Assembly (NCBI RefSeq): GCF_000375485.1
Contig: NZ_AQXE01000005.1
Span: 62,001 to 126,000 of the forward strand
Direction: 5' to 3'
From: Desulfovibrio oxyclinae DSM 11498
GTDB lineage: Bacteria; Desulfobacterota; Desulfovibrionia; Desulfovibrionales; Desulfovibrionaceae
Length of the DNA stretch: 64,000 nt
Under the pieces are notes generated by a model. It did no database searches and was not told where the DNA came from. It saw only the letters and a program-made list of their open reading frames with translations. The translations under genes were made by a program, and so were the position numbers. This document shows, one piece after another, positions 16,334 to 25,661 of this stretch (position 1 is its first letter; every line of letters starts with the position of its first letter).

Positions 16334-16387
16334 ACTCCGCAAGAACAAAACCCGATATCCGGGAAAAGGCGGTTTGTCAAGCTTTCG

Positions 16388-16876
16388 TTACGCAATGCCC
16401 GACCGGATGCGCTCGATGACGGAAGTCGTGGAGTACCCCTCAAGCAAGGGAATACTCAGTACTTTTCCGCCGTCAGACTCCACCACGTCGCGTCCCACGA
16501 TCTTATCTACGGGCCAGTCGCCACCTTTTACCAACACCTGCGGGCGCACGGCGCGGATCAGTTCAAGCGGCGTGTCCTCGTCGAAGAGTATAACGAAATC
16601 CACGCAGGCGAGCCCCGCCAGCACGAAGGCGCGCGCGTCCTGCCCGTTGACGGGGCGGTCGTCGCCCTTGCCGAGCCTGCGCACCGAGGCGTCGCTGTTC
16701 AGCCCTACCATGAGCGCGTCACCGAGGTCCCGGGCGCGTTGCAGGTAGTCCACGTGGCCGGGGTGCAGCAGGTCGAAGCAGCCGTTGGTGAACACGAGCC
16801 GCTTTTCGGCGAGCGCGTCGCGCTTGGCGCGAAACTCGGCCACGGTCAGGACTTTGGGGCTGGCGGGCACGTGCAT
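16388..16876 (-). CDS. rfaE2: D-glycero-beta-D-manno-heptose 1-phosphate adenylyltransferase
   Basis: 162 residues, the size of the stand-alone nucleotidyltransferase half of HldE (RfaE domain II). It has [17 protein letters not shown] with HPGH at 38-41, the nucleotide-binding signature, and the C-terminal [11 protein letters not shown]. It would convert heptose 1-phosphate and ATP to ADP-heptose for LPS inner core, in the cytoplasm. The kinase half must be a separate gene outside this window. The start is 1 bp after the YkgJ-like gene stop with AAGGTC upstream, so the two are one transcript. Confidence 0.93.
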   Translation of the reverse strand: MHVPASPKVLTVAEFRAKRDALAEKRLVFTNGCFDLLHPGHVDYLQRARDLGDALMVGLNSDASVRRLGKGDDRPVNGQDARAFVLAGLACVDFVILFDEDTPLELIRAVRPQVLVKGGDWPVDKIVGRDVVESDGGKVLSIPLLEGYSTTSVIERIRSGIA

Positions 16877-16877
16877 G

Positions 16878-17648
16878 CTAGACCTTGGGCTTGAGGTTGC
16901 CGACCGGACCGAGGAGCAGCAGCTCCAGCCAGTCCATGCCGAATTCCAGTGCGGCCTCTTCGTTGTCGAGCACGGCCTGCTGGCGTGCCTCGTCGATTTC
17001 CACGCGCTCGAACAGTTTCATGTCCTGTGCGAACTGCTGAAAGTCGTCGATCTGGTACAGGCAGAGCATGATCATCTGGACCATGCGGTCGTTGAGCATG
17101 CGTCCGGACTGGTTCACCTGCGACATGATGTGCATGTAGCGGTCGTTGAAACGAATGTAGTCGTCAAAGCCCTGATCCGCGAACCACTCGTCGGTGTCCC
17201 ACTCGTCCGGTTCCTCGAAGCCGCGACAGTGATCCTCGCGTACCACGAAGAATTGTTCCTTGACGCCACCCTCGCCGTCGGGGCGCGCGGCGCGGCCCAG
17301 CGGATAGGTGCGGCAGGCGCCCGGGCGGTCCGGGTAGACGGCGCAGCCTTCCTCGCGGACGTAGGGACAGCTGCGGGCGTCGGTGTCGGTCATGCGCAGG
17401 TGCAGCAGGGGAAAGTGGCTGCCCTCGGACTTCTGGGCGTCCACGAAGGAGTGGATGAAGTCGCGGCTGGACATGCCGAGGCTGCGGCGCAGGCGAAGCA
17501 CGTCGTACGGGGCGAGCACGAGGTTCAGGTCGCTGCAGCACTTGTTGAAGCACGTGATCCCCGGATAGCAGCGAAAGTTTATTTTTTCGCCCGGCTTGAG
17601 TTCGGGCAGGCTGTCGAGAAAATCTCTGGTCTGGTCTTCTTGGCTCAT
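16878..17648 (-). CDS. YkgJ-family cysteine cluster protein
   Basis: 256 residues. The start (ATG 17648) has a GGAGGT site 5-6 bp upstream; a longer in-frame reading lacks one. The N-terminal half has the cysteine pattern of the YkgJ/CxxCxxCC family ([42 protein letters not shown]), taken to bind zinc or an Fe-S cluster. The C-terminal half is helical and acidic. Its role is unknown; members often lie beside LPS or electron-transfer genes, and this one is coupled to rfaE2. Confidence 0.82.
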   Translation of the reverse strand: MSQEDQTRDFLDSLPELKPGEKINFRCYPGITCFNKCCSDLNLVLAPYDVLRLRRSLGMSSRDFIHSFVDAQKSEGSHFPLLHLRMTDTDARSCPYVREEGCAVYPDRPGACRTYPLGRAARPDGEGGVKEQFFVVREDHCRGFEEPDEWDTDEWFADQGFDDYIRFNDRYMHIMSQVNQSGRMLNDRMVQMIMLCLYQIDDFQQFAQDMKLFERVEIDEARQQAVLDNEEAALEFGMDWLELLLLGPVGNLKPKV

Positions 17649-17690
17649 GAAACCTCCGGGAAGCGACGTGCTCCCGTCTTTTTTGAGACG

Positions 17691-17719
17691 CGAATAGATG
17701 TCGCGGACATGTTTGTCAA
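17691..17719 (-). promoter_or_regulatory. sigma-70 promoter for ykgJ-rfaE2
   Basis: On the minus strand TTGACA (17719-17714) and TATTCG (17696-17691) are separated by exactly 17 bp, 40-45 bp upstream of the ribosome site of the YkgJ-like gene. A small dyad ATGTC-CGC-GACAT lies within the spacer. Confidence 0.5.
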
Positions 17720-17721
17720 AT

Positions 17722-19359
17722 CTACCGGGCCGCAACGTCCAGCATCAGTCCCAGATGCGCGGCCTTTTCCCGCAGGTCCTTCAGCAGCCGCTGACGGCCG
17801 ATGTGTTCCAGATCACGGAGTTCTTCGTTGGGATGCAGCGCCTGGAGCTTGAACTTGTTGCCCAGCGCGTTGCCCTCGGCCTGCGGCGAGCTGTGGCTGG
17901 CCATGCCGCTGCGTTTGCGGTGCCGCACCGTGAGATGGCCCTGATAGACCGCGTGCCCGCCGTTCTTCAGCAGCCGGATGTCGTGCTCCAGATCATCGTA
18001 TTGGGACGGGGAGAGCCGGATGTCAAAACCGCCGGAGGCGCGCAGGGTCTCGGCGCGGAAGAGATGGCAGCAGCCGGTCACGGAGTCGCAGGGGCGCATG
18101 TAGTCGAACAGGCCCGCGTCCAGTGTCTGCACGAACAGGCTGGGGTCACCGGTGCCCTGATTCTCCGGGATTTCGAGCTGGTGGTCGGCGTGCTGGATGA
18201 TGGCGGTGTTGGCGTGGTCCACCACCTTGCAGCCCCAGACCGACGCTTCGGGATACCGCTGTACGGCCGCACCGAGCTGCCGCAGCCAGTCCGCGGGCAG
18301 GTCCACGTCGTCGTCGAGGTAGCAGAGAAAGGCGTATCCGCGCTCCAGCGCTTCCTTGAGCAGCCAGTTGCGGGCCACGGCCGCACCCGTGTTCACGGGC
18401 AGTGAGATGCGGGTGAAGCTGCCTTCCCGCCGGGCGTCGAAGCGATATTCCCACTGTTCGAGGATGGTGGCGGTGCCGTCGTCCGAACCGTTGTCCAGCA
18501 CGAGCAGGTCTGGGTCATCCTCCGCGCGGAACAGGGACCCGAGCGTGGCGTCCAGATCATCCTTTTTGTTCCACGAGTAGAGCAGTACGGCGGTGCGCCC
18601 GGGCAGCTCGGACCGCTCAAGGTCCACGCTGCCAAGATGATCGTGCAGCCGCAGCAGCAGGCCGGCGTTCCACGGCATGGCCTTGAAGGCCTCCATGAGC
18701 CACAGGGCGGCTTCGTCGCGGTATCCCTCGCGGGCAAGACGCAGTCCGGCGTGCATGGCACCCCAGCCCCTGCCGAAGACGGGATCGCCCTGCGCCACCA
18801 ATGGGTCGGGTTCGCAGGGGGTGCCGCGGAAGCGTTCGATCTCTTCGCGAAGGGGAATCTGGGCCTTGTCCGCGGGACCGCCGGTGAGCGGGGGCAGCAG
18901 GCTCTCCACGAAGTCCGGGTCGTTGTCCACAAGGCCGAAAAAAGCCGCCTTGGAGGCCCAGAAGAGATTCTCCGGGTCCGTGGCGGCCTGTCTGGCGATG
19001 AATTCCTTGATGCGCCGAAAGTCCTTTTTGCCTGCCAGCCTGGTGAGATGGTCCGCGCTTCTGGGTTCGCGCCACAGTTCCTTGACCGCCTGAAGCGTGG
19101 CCACGGTTTCGTCCGAGAGCAGGCCGGAGACTTCGGGAGAGCGCAGCATCTGTTCGGCAAAGACGCCGTCCAGCGGGTTTTCGGAAAAAGCCGTGGTCAG
19201 GGCGCTGCCTGCCACCGGATACAGCTGCTGATCGCCGGATGCCAGCGCGGCGCGCGCCACCTTGAGCAGGTGCGTGCGGCCGGTGAAGCCCTGCGCCAAC
19301 AGGTACGCCAGCTCCTGCGGCAGATTGCTCCAGAATTCGAGCACCGGGTTATCCGTCAT
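17722..19359 (-). CDS. GT2 glycosyltransferase with long N-terminal extension
   Basis: 545 residues. Residues ~1-245 are a helical, repeat-like region (TPR-like in feel, for example GYRDEAALWLMEAFKAMPWNAGLL) and ~250-500 a family 2 GT-A domain: LLYSWNKKDDLDATLGSL, LDNGSDDGT, NTGAAVARN, and the metal-binding acidic run YLDDDVDLP. The domain should transfer a sugar from an NDP-sugar, cytoplasmically. The start has GGAGGT 5-6 bp upstream and overlaps the end of the deacetylase-GT4 gene by 11 bp. Acceptor and sugar are unknown; protein or surface polysaccharide glycosylation is likely. Confidence 0.85.
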   Translation of the reverse strand: MTDNPVLEFWSNLPQELAYLLAQGFTGRTHLLKVARAALASGDQQLYPVAGSALTTAFSENPLDGVFAEQMLRSPEVSGLLSDETVATLQAVKELWREPRSADHLTRLAGKKDFRRIKEFIARQAATDPENLFWASKAAFFGLVDNDPDFVESLLPPLTGGPADKAQIPLREEIERFRGTPCEPDPLVAQGDPVFGRGWGAMHAGLRLAREGYRDEAALWLMEAFKAMPWNAGLLLRLHDHLGSVDLERSELPGRTAVLLYSWNKKDDLDATLGSLFRAEDDPDLLVLDNGSDDGTATILEQWEYRFDARREGSFTRISLPVNTGAAVARNWLLKEALERGYAFLCYLDDDVDLPADWLRQLGAAVQRYPEASVWGCKVVDHANTAIIQHADHQLEIPENQGTGDPSLFVQTLDAGLFDYMRPCDSVTGCCHLFRAETLRASGGFDIRLSPSQYDDLEHDIRLLKNGGHAVYQGHLTVRHRKRSGMASHSSPQAEGNALGNKFKLQALHPNEELRDLEHIGRQRLLKDLREKAAHLGLMLDVAAR

Positions 19360-21418
19360 CCGAGACCTCCTCGATGTTCAGCGCGGAGAGCGGGCGCTGG
19401 CCCATGTACACGCGCACGAGGTTCATGCCCTTGGCCTGCCGCGTCATGAGCGTGCGCACGATGCGTCGGTTCACGCGGCCCATCTCCGTGCGCAGGTCGC
19501 GATCCCCGCAGAGCTGGCGGATGCGCCGGGCGATGCATTCGGCGTCCTCGTCCTCGCAGATGAAGCCGTTGACTCCGTCGCGGACCAGTTCCGGCATCCC
19601 TCCCACACGGGTCACCACGGCGGGCAGGCCCGCGTCGAAGGCTTCCAGCAGCGTGTTGGGCAGGCTCTCCTTTCGCGAGGGTACCACGAGAAGGTCGGAA
19701 GCGCGAACCTGCTCCAGTGTCTGGGCGTGTTCCAGCACGCCGGTCAGGTGCAGGCGATCCAGCGTGGCGGCCGAAACCACGCCGTCAAAACGCTTCATCT
19801 CCGCCTCGCGAACGCCGACGGCCACGAATTCCACGTCGCGCGCATCCTGTTTGCAGAACTCTTCCATGGCACGCAAAAAGACGTCGAACCCTTTCACCAC
19901 GGCCGCGTTGCCGATGTACAGCACCCGCACGCCGCGTTTCTTGCGTTCGCGCACGCCGCCCAGATCTGGCCCGTTGTAGGCGTTGTAGACCACGGCCAGC
20001 CGTTTGTCCGGGATGCGTTTTCTGCGAAGCACGTCCGCGCACATGACCGAGTTGCAGACCACCGCGTCAGCCGGGGCGGTCCAGAGGAAAAAGACGTCGT
20101 TGGGCCGGGAGATGACGCCCCGGTTGATGAAAAGCTTGAACTTGCAGCCCATGAGTCGCGCCAACGATCCGAGCTTGTAGGCGCGGTTGTGGAAGGTGTG
20201 CACCACGTCAACATTGTGTTCACCGACAAGCGTCTTGAGGTAGGAAGCTCCTGCCAGAGGCTTGTCGAACCCGTCGTACTCCACCACCTTGGCGCCCGCT
20301 TTCTCCATCTCCGCCTTGAGGGGAGAGCCGGGCTTGAGCAGGGCCAGCGTGCGCAGGCCGAGATCGCGCATGGCCTCGGCGTTGTTGACCATCTGCCGCG
20401 AACCGCCCGAGAGCTTGGATGAGTCGGTTGCGTAGAGCACGCATTTCGGCGCGGGCTTTTTGGTGAACCGCTTGAAGCAGACCGTTGCGCTGACGCGGTT
20501 GGAGTACATGCGAAGCCGCTGCTGCACCCATTTGCCGGTCTTGTTTTTGCCGACACCCACACGGTGCATCCTGTACGGGTCGCCGCCGCGGACGTTGGGG
20601 CCGCGCTCCAGCGTAAAGGAACCGGTGTATCCGGCTTCCTTGAGCGCGTTCATGGAAAGATCGTCGAAATCGCCCCACGGCCAGCAGAAGAGCTGCTCGT
20701 CGAGGCCGTTGAGCTCGCGCACCCGTTCAAGGCTGTCGCGGAAATCCTTGAGGCAGAAGGACCGCCGTTCCTGCTCGGCGCGAAGCCGGAACTGCGGAAC
20801 GCCGTCCTCGCGCAGGGTGGGCCAGAAGCCGTCGTGAACGTAGGCGCTGCCCACGTCGAGGACGGGCCAGTTCGGATCGAAGCCCGGATAGATGCTCCAC
20901 GCACCCCAGTGCGCCCGCGCGTTGCCCATGAGCCGGTTCTGGGTGAGGGTGCGGAAGGTCCCCTGATGCCGCAGGCCGTGGGAATGGATCTCCATGCCCA
21001 TGGACAGCATCTCGGCGGTCTCGCCGGTGTTGATGAACTGGGAGTTGTCCCCGCTGCCGTGGGCGTCGATGAAACACTGGCGCATGTGTTTCGGTTGCGG
21101 CATGCGTCGTTCGTCGCGCGCCGGGGCGTCGTCCATGAAGTCGGGGAGCACGAAAAAGCATCCGGTCATGCCGCGCTTGGCCAGCTCGGGCGCAATGACC
21201 GTGCGGCTGGAGATGTGGCCGTCGTCGAAGGTCAGGACCACGCGGCGTCCGTCGAGCATTTTTTCGCCGCGCATGAAGGCCGCGAGATCGGCAGCGGTGG
21301 CGGTGGCGTATCCGGCGTCCTCGATGGCGTCGAGATGTTCGCGAAAGCGTTCGGCGCTCAGGCCGCCCTCGGGGCCGACGTCGTGGTAGCAGAAAACTGG
21401 TATGCTTTTGAAGGACAT
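19349..21418 (-). CDS. polysaccharide deacetylase-GT4 glycosyltransferase fusion
   Basis: 689 residues in one frame. Residues ~1-320 are a NodB-type carbohydrate esterase: CYHDVG, VVLTFDDGH with TFDDG at 63-67, SHGLRH as the metal His pair, and FCWPWGDFDD. Residues ~340-689 are a GT-B family 4 transferase: GGSRQMVNNAEAM, VVHTFHNRA, and PSRKESLPNTLLEAF with the E-x7-E signature. A single protein would thus both deacetylate and elongate a glycan, or deacetylate what it makes. No signal peptide, so it is cytoplasmic unlike most NodB enzymes. ATG 21418 is the only sensible start; the SD is distant. It is coupled to the following GT2 gene. Confidence 0.85.
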   Translation of the reverse strand: MSFKSIPVFCYHDVGPEGGLSAERFREHLDAIEDAGYATATAADLAAFMRGEKMLDGRRVVLTFDDGHISSRTVIAPELAKRGMTGCFFVLPDFMDDAPARDERRMPQPKHMRQCFIDAHGSGDNSQFINTGETAEMLSMGMEIHSHGLRHQGTFRTLTQNRLMGNARAHWGAWSIYPGFDPNWPVLDVGSAYVHDGFWPTLREDGVPQFRLRAEQERRSFCLKDFRDSLERVRELNGLDEQLFCWPWGDFDDLSMNALKEAGYTGSFTLERGPNVRGGDPYRMHRVGVGKNKTGKWVQQRLRMYSNRVSATVCFKRFTKKPAPKCVLYATDSSKLSGGSRQMVNNAEAMRDLGLRTLALLKPGSPLKAEMEKAGAKVVEYDGFDKPLAGASYLKTLVGEHNVDVVHTFHNRAYKLGSLARLMGCKFKLFINRGVISRPNDVFFLWTAPADAVVCNSVMCADVLRRKRIPDKRLAVVYNAYNGPDLGGVRERKKRGVRVLYIGNAAVVKGFDVFLRAMEEFCKQDARDVEFVAVGVREAEMKRFDGVVSAATLDRLHLTGVLEHAQTLEQVRASDLLVVPSRKESLPNTLLEAFDAGLPAVVTRVGGMPELVRDGVNGFICEDEDAECIARRIRQLCGDRDLRTEMGRVNRRIVRTLMTRQAKGMNLVRVYMGQRPLSALNIEEVSDDG

Positions 21419-21571
21419 GTGTCTGGGGAGTCTCCCGGCGATATGTCTCCGGCGGCAGGGGCTTGCCGTCGGGCAGGGAATAGGTATCACGCTGCCGGAA
21501 ACCGCGCAAGAAAGCGGATTTTCCTCAAGGCTATTGAAATCGTGCGTGTTAGCGGCTATGAATTCGGAATC

Positions 21572-23002
21572 ATGACGGCGAACACGGTCCTTTTCATCGC
21601 GGAACCGCAGGCCGTGACGGGCATCTTCCCCGCGCTCAAGGAGCAGGGGTTGCAGGCCGGTCTGGCCGATACACTCAATGGCGCGCTCGGATTCATTCGC
21701 AAATCCAGGCCCGCCGTGGTCTTCTGTCGTCCGCGATTGCAGGGGTTTTCCGCCTCGGACCTGCTGACTCAGGCCGCCGCCGATCCCGAGTTTCCGCCCG
21801 TTGTCGTCTTCTCCCCCAGCGGATCCGCCGAAGAGGCCCGTGAATTTCTTGAGATGGGAGCGCGCGACTACTGGCTGGAACCGCTCGTCTGGGACAAGAT
21901 ACGGCTGATTCTGCCGCAGGCCCCCCGGGACGCCGAGCCCGAAGCCGAGCCGGAACCGGCCCCGGCCGCCCCCGAGCCGCCGTCCGCCCAGCCGCGCGGG
22001 GATTCCAGATTTTCCATCATCGGGCAGCATCCTGCCGTCCTGCGAGTGCTGGCGCTCGCCAAGCGCGTGGCGCGTTCCAAGGCCACCGTACTCATTTCCG
22101 GCGAGTCCGGTACCGGTAAGGAAATGTTCGCCCGCTACCTGCACCACAATTCGGACCGAGACGAAAAGCCGTTCGTGGCCATCAACTGCGCGGCTTTGCC
22201 TGAGCATCTTCTGGAATCCGAACTCTTCGGGCACGAGAAGGGCGCCTTCACCGGGGCCATCGCCCGCAAGCAGGGCAAGTTCGAGCTTGCCGACGGCGGC
22301 ACCATCCTGCTGGACGAGATCACGGAAATGGACATGGGGCTACAGGCCAAGCTGCTGCGCGTGCTGCAGGAGTCCGAGTTCGACCGCGTGGGCGGCACCG
22401 AGACCGTGAAGGTGGACGTGCGCGTGCTGGCGACCACCAACCGCTCCATCGAGCAGACCGTGCGCGAGGGCAAGTTCCGCGAAGACCTTTTCTACCGCCT
22501 GAATGTCATTCCGCTCAAGCTTCCGGCTCTTCGCGAGCGCGGTGAGGACGTGGTTCGGCTGGCGGAATTTTTCACCGCAAAATACTGCGCCGCCTACGGC
22601 ATGGGCAGGTTGGCCTTTTCAGAGGACGCCAAGAACTGGCTCGTGGAATACGAGTGGCCCGGCAACGTGCGAGAATTGCAGAACCTCATGGAGCGCGCCG
22701 TCCTGCTGGCCGGCGACGGCCCCATTCGCCGCGATCACTTCCTGATGGACGACGCCGAATGGGTGCCCGACGATCTCGACGAGATGCAGCAGGCCGGAGA
22801 AGAGGCCGCGCCGCCCGAGCCGCAGACAGCGGAAGAGGCGCTCTCGGTCATGCCGCTGCACGAGATGGAAAAGAAGCTCATCCTCAAAAGCCTTGACGAA
22901 ACGCAGGGCAACCGTACCCGCGCCGCTGAAATGCTCGGCATCTCCGTGCGCACGCTGCGCAACAAGATCAACGAATACAAGAAGCTGGGCATCAGCCTCT
23001 AG
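21572..23002 (+). CDS. sigma-54 activator with degenerate receiver
   Basis: 476 residues. Residues ~1-115 have the fold pattern of a response-regulator receiver, but the phospho-acceptor Asp region reads PAVVFCRPRLQGFS, with no Asp, and the N-terminal acidic pair is reduced (FIAEPQ). A Glu/Pro/Ala linker (~118-145) leads to a complete AAA+ domain: GESGTGKE Walker A, GAFTGA sigma-54 loop, TILLDEI Walker B, and NVRELQNL. The C-terminus is a Fis-type HTH (RTRAAEMLGISVRTLRNKI). It should activate sigma-54 promoters without ordinary phosphorylation. FlrC/FlbD-like regulators are relatives. ATG 21572 has a weak ribosome site. It is divergent from the glycosyltransferase genes. Confidence 0.9.
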   Translation: MTANTVLFIAEPQAVTGIFPALKEQGLQAGLADTLNGALGFIRKSRPAVVFCRPRLQGFSASDLLTQAAADPEFPPVVVFSPSGSAEEAREFLEMGARDYWLEPLVWDKIRLILPQAPRDAEPEAEPEPAPAAPEPPSAQPRGDSRFSIIGQHPAVLRVLALAKRVARSKATVLISGESGTGKEMFARYLHHNSDRDEKPFVAINCAALPEHLLESELFGHEKGAFTGAIARKQGKFELADGGTILLDEITEMDMGLQAKLLRVLQESEFDRVGGTETVKVDVRVLATTNRSIEQTVREGKFREDLFYRLNVIPLKLPALRERGEDVVRLAEFFTAKYCAAYGMGRLAFSEDAKNWLVEYEWPGNVRELQNLMERAVLLAGDGPIRRDHFLMDDAEWVPDDLDEMQQAGEEAAPPEPQTAEEALSVMPLHEMEKKLILKSLDETQGNRTRAAEMLGISVRTLRNKINEYKKLGISL

Positions 23003-23100
23003 CCGAACCGTTTTTTCCGATTCGTCAAGGCGATTATGCTATCCACCGCTTGCGGCCATGGCGCATCGGTTTATTGTCGTGTCGTGCTTTTCCGAAACCG

Positions 23101-23134
23101 GAAAAGAAAAGGCCCGCCGTTTCCGGCGGGCCTT
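23101..23134 (-). terminator. terminator of cydAB
   Basis: Ten-bp perfect stem AAGGCCCGCC (23109-23118)/GGCGGGCCTT (23125-23134), loop 6 nt, followed leftward by TTTTCTTTTC. It lies 24 bp after the cydB stop and may also stop the convergent regulator gene. Confidence 0.8.
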
Positions 23135-23157
23135 GGTGTTTGTGGCAGTGATTGCGT

Positions 23158-24192
23158 CTAGTATTCCATGTCCAGTTCTTCCACGTTGTGCGTGGCGAAG
23201 GTCTTGTAGGCCCAGAACTGGTAGGCGATGACGATGGGGACGAACACCAGCGCCACGCCGAGCATGATCGTCAGGGTCAGCTCGCTGGACGAGGAGTTCA
23301 TGATGGTCAGGCTGCGTCCGGGATTCGGGTTGGACAGGATGATCGTCGGGAACAGTCCCGTCACGCCGAACAGCGCCGTGCCCACGATGAACAGGGACGA
23401 GGAGCCCCAGGCCTTCCACCACGAGCCTGCACCCATGTAGCTGCGCATGAGCACCAGCCCCGCCACCGGCAGCGCCAGAATCGGCAGCAGCCACGGATAG
23501 GCGAGGTAGTTGGCGAACAGCTTGGTCTGCACCGCAGAGTAGACCAGAAAGGCCACGGTGAGCAGCACCAGCAGGGGCCAGAGTTTCACCGCGAGGTTCT
23601 CGGCGCGGGCCTTGACCGGGCCGACTCCGCGAATGGAAAGCCACAGCGAGCCGTGCATGAGAAACATCACGAGGAACAGCACGCCTCCCGCGAGGCCGTA
23701 TGGGTTGATCAGGCCGAACAGGCCGGCCTGCGAAAAGCCTGTCTCGTCCAGAGGCAGGCCCTGAAAGAGATTGGCGAAGGCCACGCCGAGCAGTACGGCG
23801 GGCAGGAACGAGCCTATGAAGTGGCAGCCGTCCCAGAGTTTGCGCCACGCGGTGTTTTCGATCTTCGAGCGGAACTCGAAGGACACCCCGCGCAGGATCA
23901 GCGCGAAGAGCAGCAGCATCAGCGCCGTGTACAGACCGCTGAACATCTTGGCGTAGGCCAGCGGGAAAGCGGCGAAGGTCACACCGCCGGCGGCGATGAG
24001 CCAGACCTCGTTGCCGTCCCAGAAGGGCCCCTGCGCGTTGTAGATGACGCGTTTTTCCGCATCGTTCTTGGCGAGGAACGGCATGAGCGTTCCGGAGCCG
24101 AGGTCGAAGCCGTCGAGCATGAAGTATACCGACCAGAGAACGCCCCAGAGGACGAACCAGACGGTGGCAAGAAGATAGTGAGTCGGTTCCAT
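23158..24192 (-). CDS. cydB: cytochrome bd oxidase subunit II
   Basis: 344 residues, polytopic. It opens with THYLLATVWFVLWGVLWSVYFMLDGFDLGSG, the standard CydB start with the conserved Asp of DGFD, and has GPFWDGNEVWL and the late SNPNPGRSLTI. It pairs with CydA in the inner membrane to oxidise quinol and reduce O2. It starts 25 bp after cydA. In an otherwise anaerobic-looking organism this serves oxygen defence or microaerobic respiration. No cydX or cydDC is visible next to it. Confidence 0.96.
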   Translation of the reverse strand: MEPTHYLLATVWFVLWGVLWSVYFMLDGFDLGSGTLMPFLAKNDAEKRVIYNAQGPFWDGNEVWLIAAGGVTFAAFPLAYAKMFSGLYTALMLLLFALILRGVSFEFRSKIENTAWRKLWDGCHFIGSFLPAVLLGVAFANLFQGLPLDETGFSQAGLFGLINPYGLAGGVLFLVMFLMHGSLWLSIRGVGPVKARAENLAVKLWPLLVLLTVAFLVYSAVQTKLFANYLAYPWLLPILALPVAGLVLMRSYMGAGSWWKAWGSSSLFIVGTALFGVTGLFPTIILSNPNPGRSLTIMNSSSSELTLTIMLGVALVFVPIVIAYQFWAYKTFATHNVEELDMEY

Positions 24193-24217
24193 GATTCTTC
24201 TCCTGTGATTCCCTGGG

Positions 24218-25522
24218 TTAGCCTTCTTCGGGTTCCGGGCCCTGTCTGGCGAAGCGGATCATCAACCAGATGCCGGCGATGCCGAGCAGCGTGTAGATGG
24301 CGCACATGGTGATGAAGGAGAAGCCGACCTGGCCGGCGGTCACCGGGGACACGGCGTCGGAGGTCTTCATCAGGCCGTAGACGATCCACGGCTGGCGCCC
24401 CACTTCGGCCACGATCCAGCCCATCTGCATGGCGAGATAGGGAACCGGAATGAGGAACGGCAGCACCTTGAGGAACTTGGGGAAGTCCTCGATGCGCTTT
24501 CGCATGAGCCACGCAAAGCCCGCCACTGCGATCATCAGGGTGCCGAAGCCGACCATGCCCCTGAAGGCCATGAAGGTCAGCGTCACCGGGGGACGCTCGT
24601 CTTCGGGCACGTCGTTGAGGCCCATGACCTCGGCGGAGGGATCGTTGTAGGCGAGGATGCTCAGCAGGCCCGGAATGGGCAGGGCTTCAAGCTTGTTGCC
24701 GTCCTGTCCGGGAATCTGCAGCAGGTACATGGGGGCGTAGGTGCTGGTCTCCCAGTGGGATTCCATGGCCGCCAGCTTGACGGGCTGCACCTCGGCCACG
24801 TGGTTGCCGTGGGCATGTCCCTGCACCGCCACCAGCACCGTGGCCACGAGGCCCAGCGTGGCGCTGATGCGGAAGGACTTGCGGAAGAAATCGACATGGC
24901 TCTTGCGGTACAGATGCCATGCGGAGATGCCCATGACGAAGAACGCGGCCACGCAGAAGGCGCCCAGCACGTTGTGCATGAACTGGTGCCACGCGAACAT
25001 GTTGGTGATGACTTCGGTGAAATTTTCGAGTTCGGCCCGGCCGTTGCGCATCACGTATCCCACGGGATGCTGCATGAAACCGTTGGCGATGAGAATCCAG
25101 ATGGCGGAAAGGTTACTCGCCACGGCCACACACCATGCAGAGATCATGTGCGCCTTGGGAGACAGGCGTTTCCAGCCGAAGTGCCATACGCCGATGAACG
25201 TGGATTCGAGGAAGAAGGCCGCCGTGGCCTCGATGGCCAGCAGCGATCCGAAAATGTCGCCCACGTAGGCGGAATACCCGGCCCAGTTGGTGCCGAACTG
25301 GAATTCGAGCGTGATCCCCGTCACCACGCCCAGCGCAAAGTTGATGAGGAAGAGTTTTCCCCAGAATTTGGCCATTCTGCGATACACTTCCTTGCCCGTG
25401 CGAACGTAGGCGGTCTCCATGCACGCAATAACCACGGAGAGCCCGAGCGTGAGCGGCACGAAGATGAAGTGGAACGCGGTTGCTGCGGCGAACTGCAACC
25501 TTGAAAGCATGAGAACGTCCAT
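24218..25522 (-). CDS. cydA: cytochrome bd oxidase subunit I, short Q-loop type
   Basis: 434 residues. Conserved elements include LQFAAATAFHFIFVPLTLG with the haem-ligand His, the second axial region AWHQFMHNVLGAF, and VGRQPWIVYG before the last helices. The length, about 90 residues below E. coli CydA, shows the short quinol-binding loop. It carries haems b558, b595 and d and the quinol site. AGGGGG lies 6 bp before the ATG. It is first in the cydAB transcript; the upstream region 25523-25661 has a large inverted repeat. Cyanide-insensitive CioA is the close alternative name. Confidence 0.95.
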   Translation of the reverse strand: MDVLMLSRLQFAAATAFHFIFVPLTLGLSVVIACMETAYVRTGKEVYRRMAKFWGKLFLINFALGVVTGITLEFQFGTNWAGYSAYVGDIFGSLLAIEATAAFFLESTFIGVWHFGWKRLSPKAHMISAWCVAVASNLSAIWILIANGFMQHPVGYVMRNGRAELENFTEVITNMFAWHQFMHNVLGAFCVAAFFVMGISAWHLYRKSHVDFFRKSFRISATLGLVATVLVAVQGHAHGNHVAEVQPVKLAAMESHWETSTYAPMYLLQIPGQDGNKLEALPIPGLLSILAYNDPSAEVMGLNDVPEDERPPVTLTFMAFRGMVGFGTLMIAVAGFAWLMRKRIEDFPKFLKVLPFLIPVPYLAMQMGWIVAEVGRQPWIVYGLMKTSDAVSPVTAGQVGFSFITMCAIYTLLGIAGIWLMIRFARQGPEPEEG

Positions 25523-25597
25523 TGCAAACCCCCTAATAATGATATTTCAGGCACACTTATAGCCCGAATCGAGCAATATGTTCAATCGTTTTTGAAT

Positions 25598-25655
25598 AAT
25601 ACCCACACAAACGAAGAAATCAATAAGAATTATCATTCTTGTTTGTGTGGGTATT
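25598..25655. promoter_or_regulatory. 15-bp inverted repeat between pfk and cydA
   Basis: Perfect arms AATACCCACACAAAC (25598-25612) and complement (25641-25655), with an inner dyad AAGAAT-TATC-ATTCTT (25625-25640). It starts 6 bp after the phosphofructokinase stop and so could terminate that transcript, but no U tract follows. It is also only ~75 bp upstream of cydA, so a regulator site (the inner dyad is AT-rich and vaguely Fur-like) is possible. Confidence 0.55.
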
Positions 25656-25661
25656 CGAGGG

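Noticed and set aside
21419..22234. Extension of the deacetylase-GT4 protein upstream of ATG 21418
   Set aside because: This part is antisense to the sigma-54 activator and has no deacetylase similarity; MSFKSIPVFCYHDVG is the normal start.
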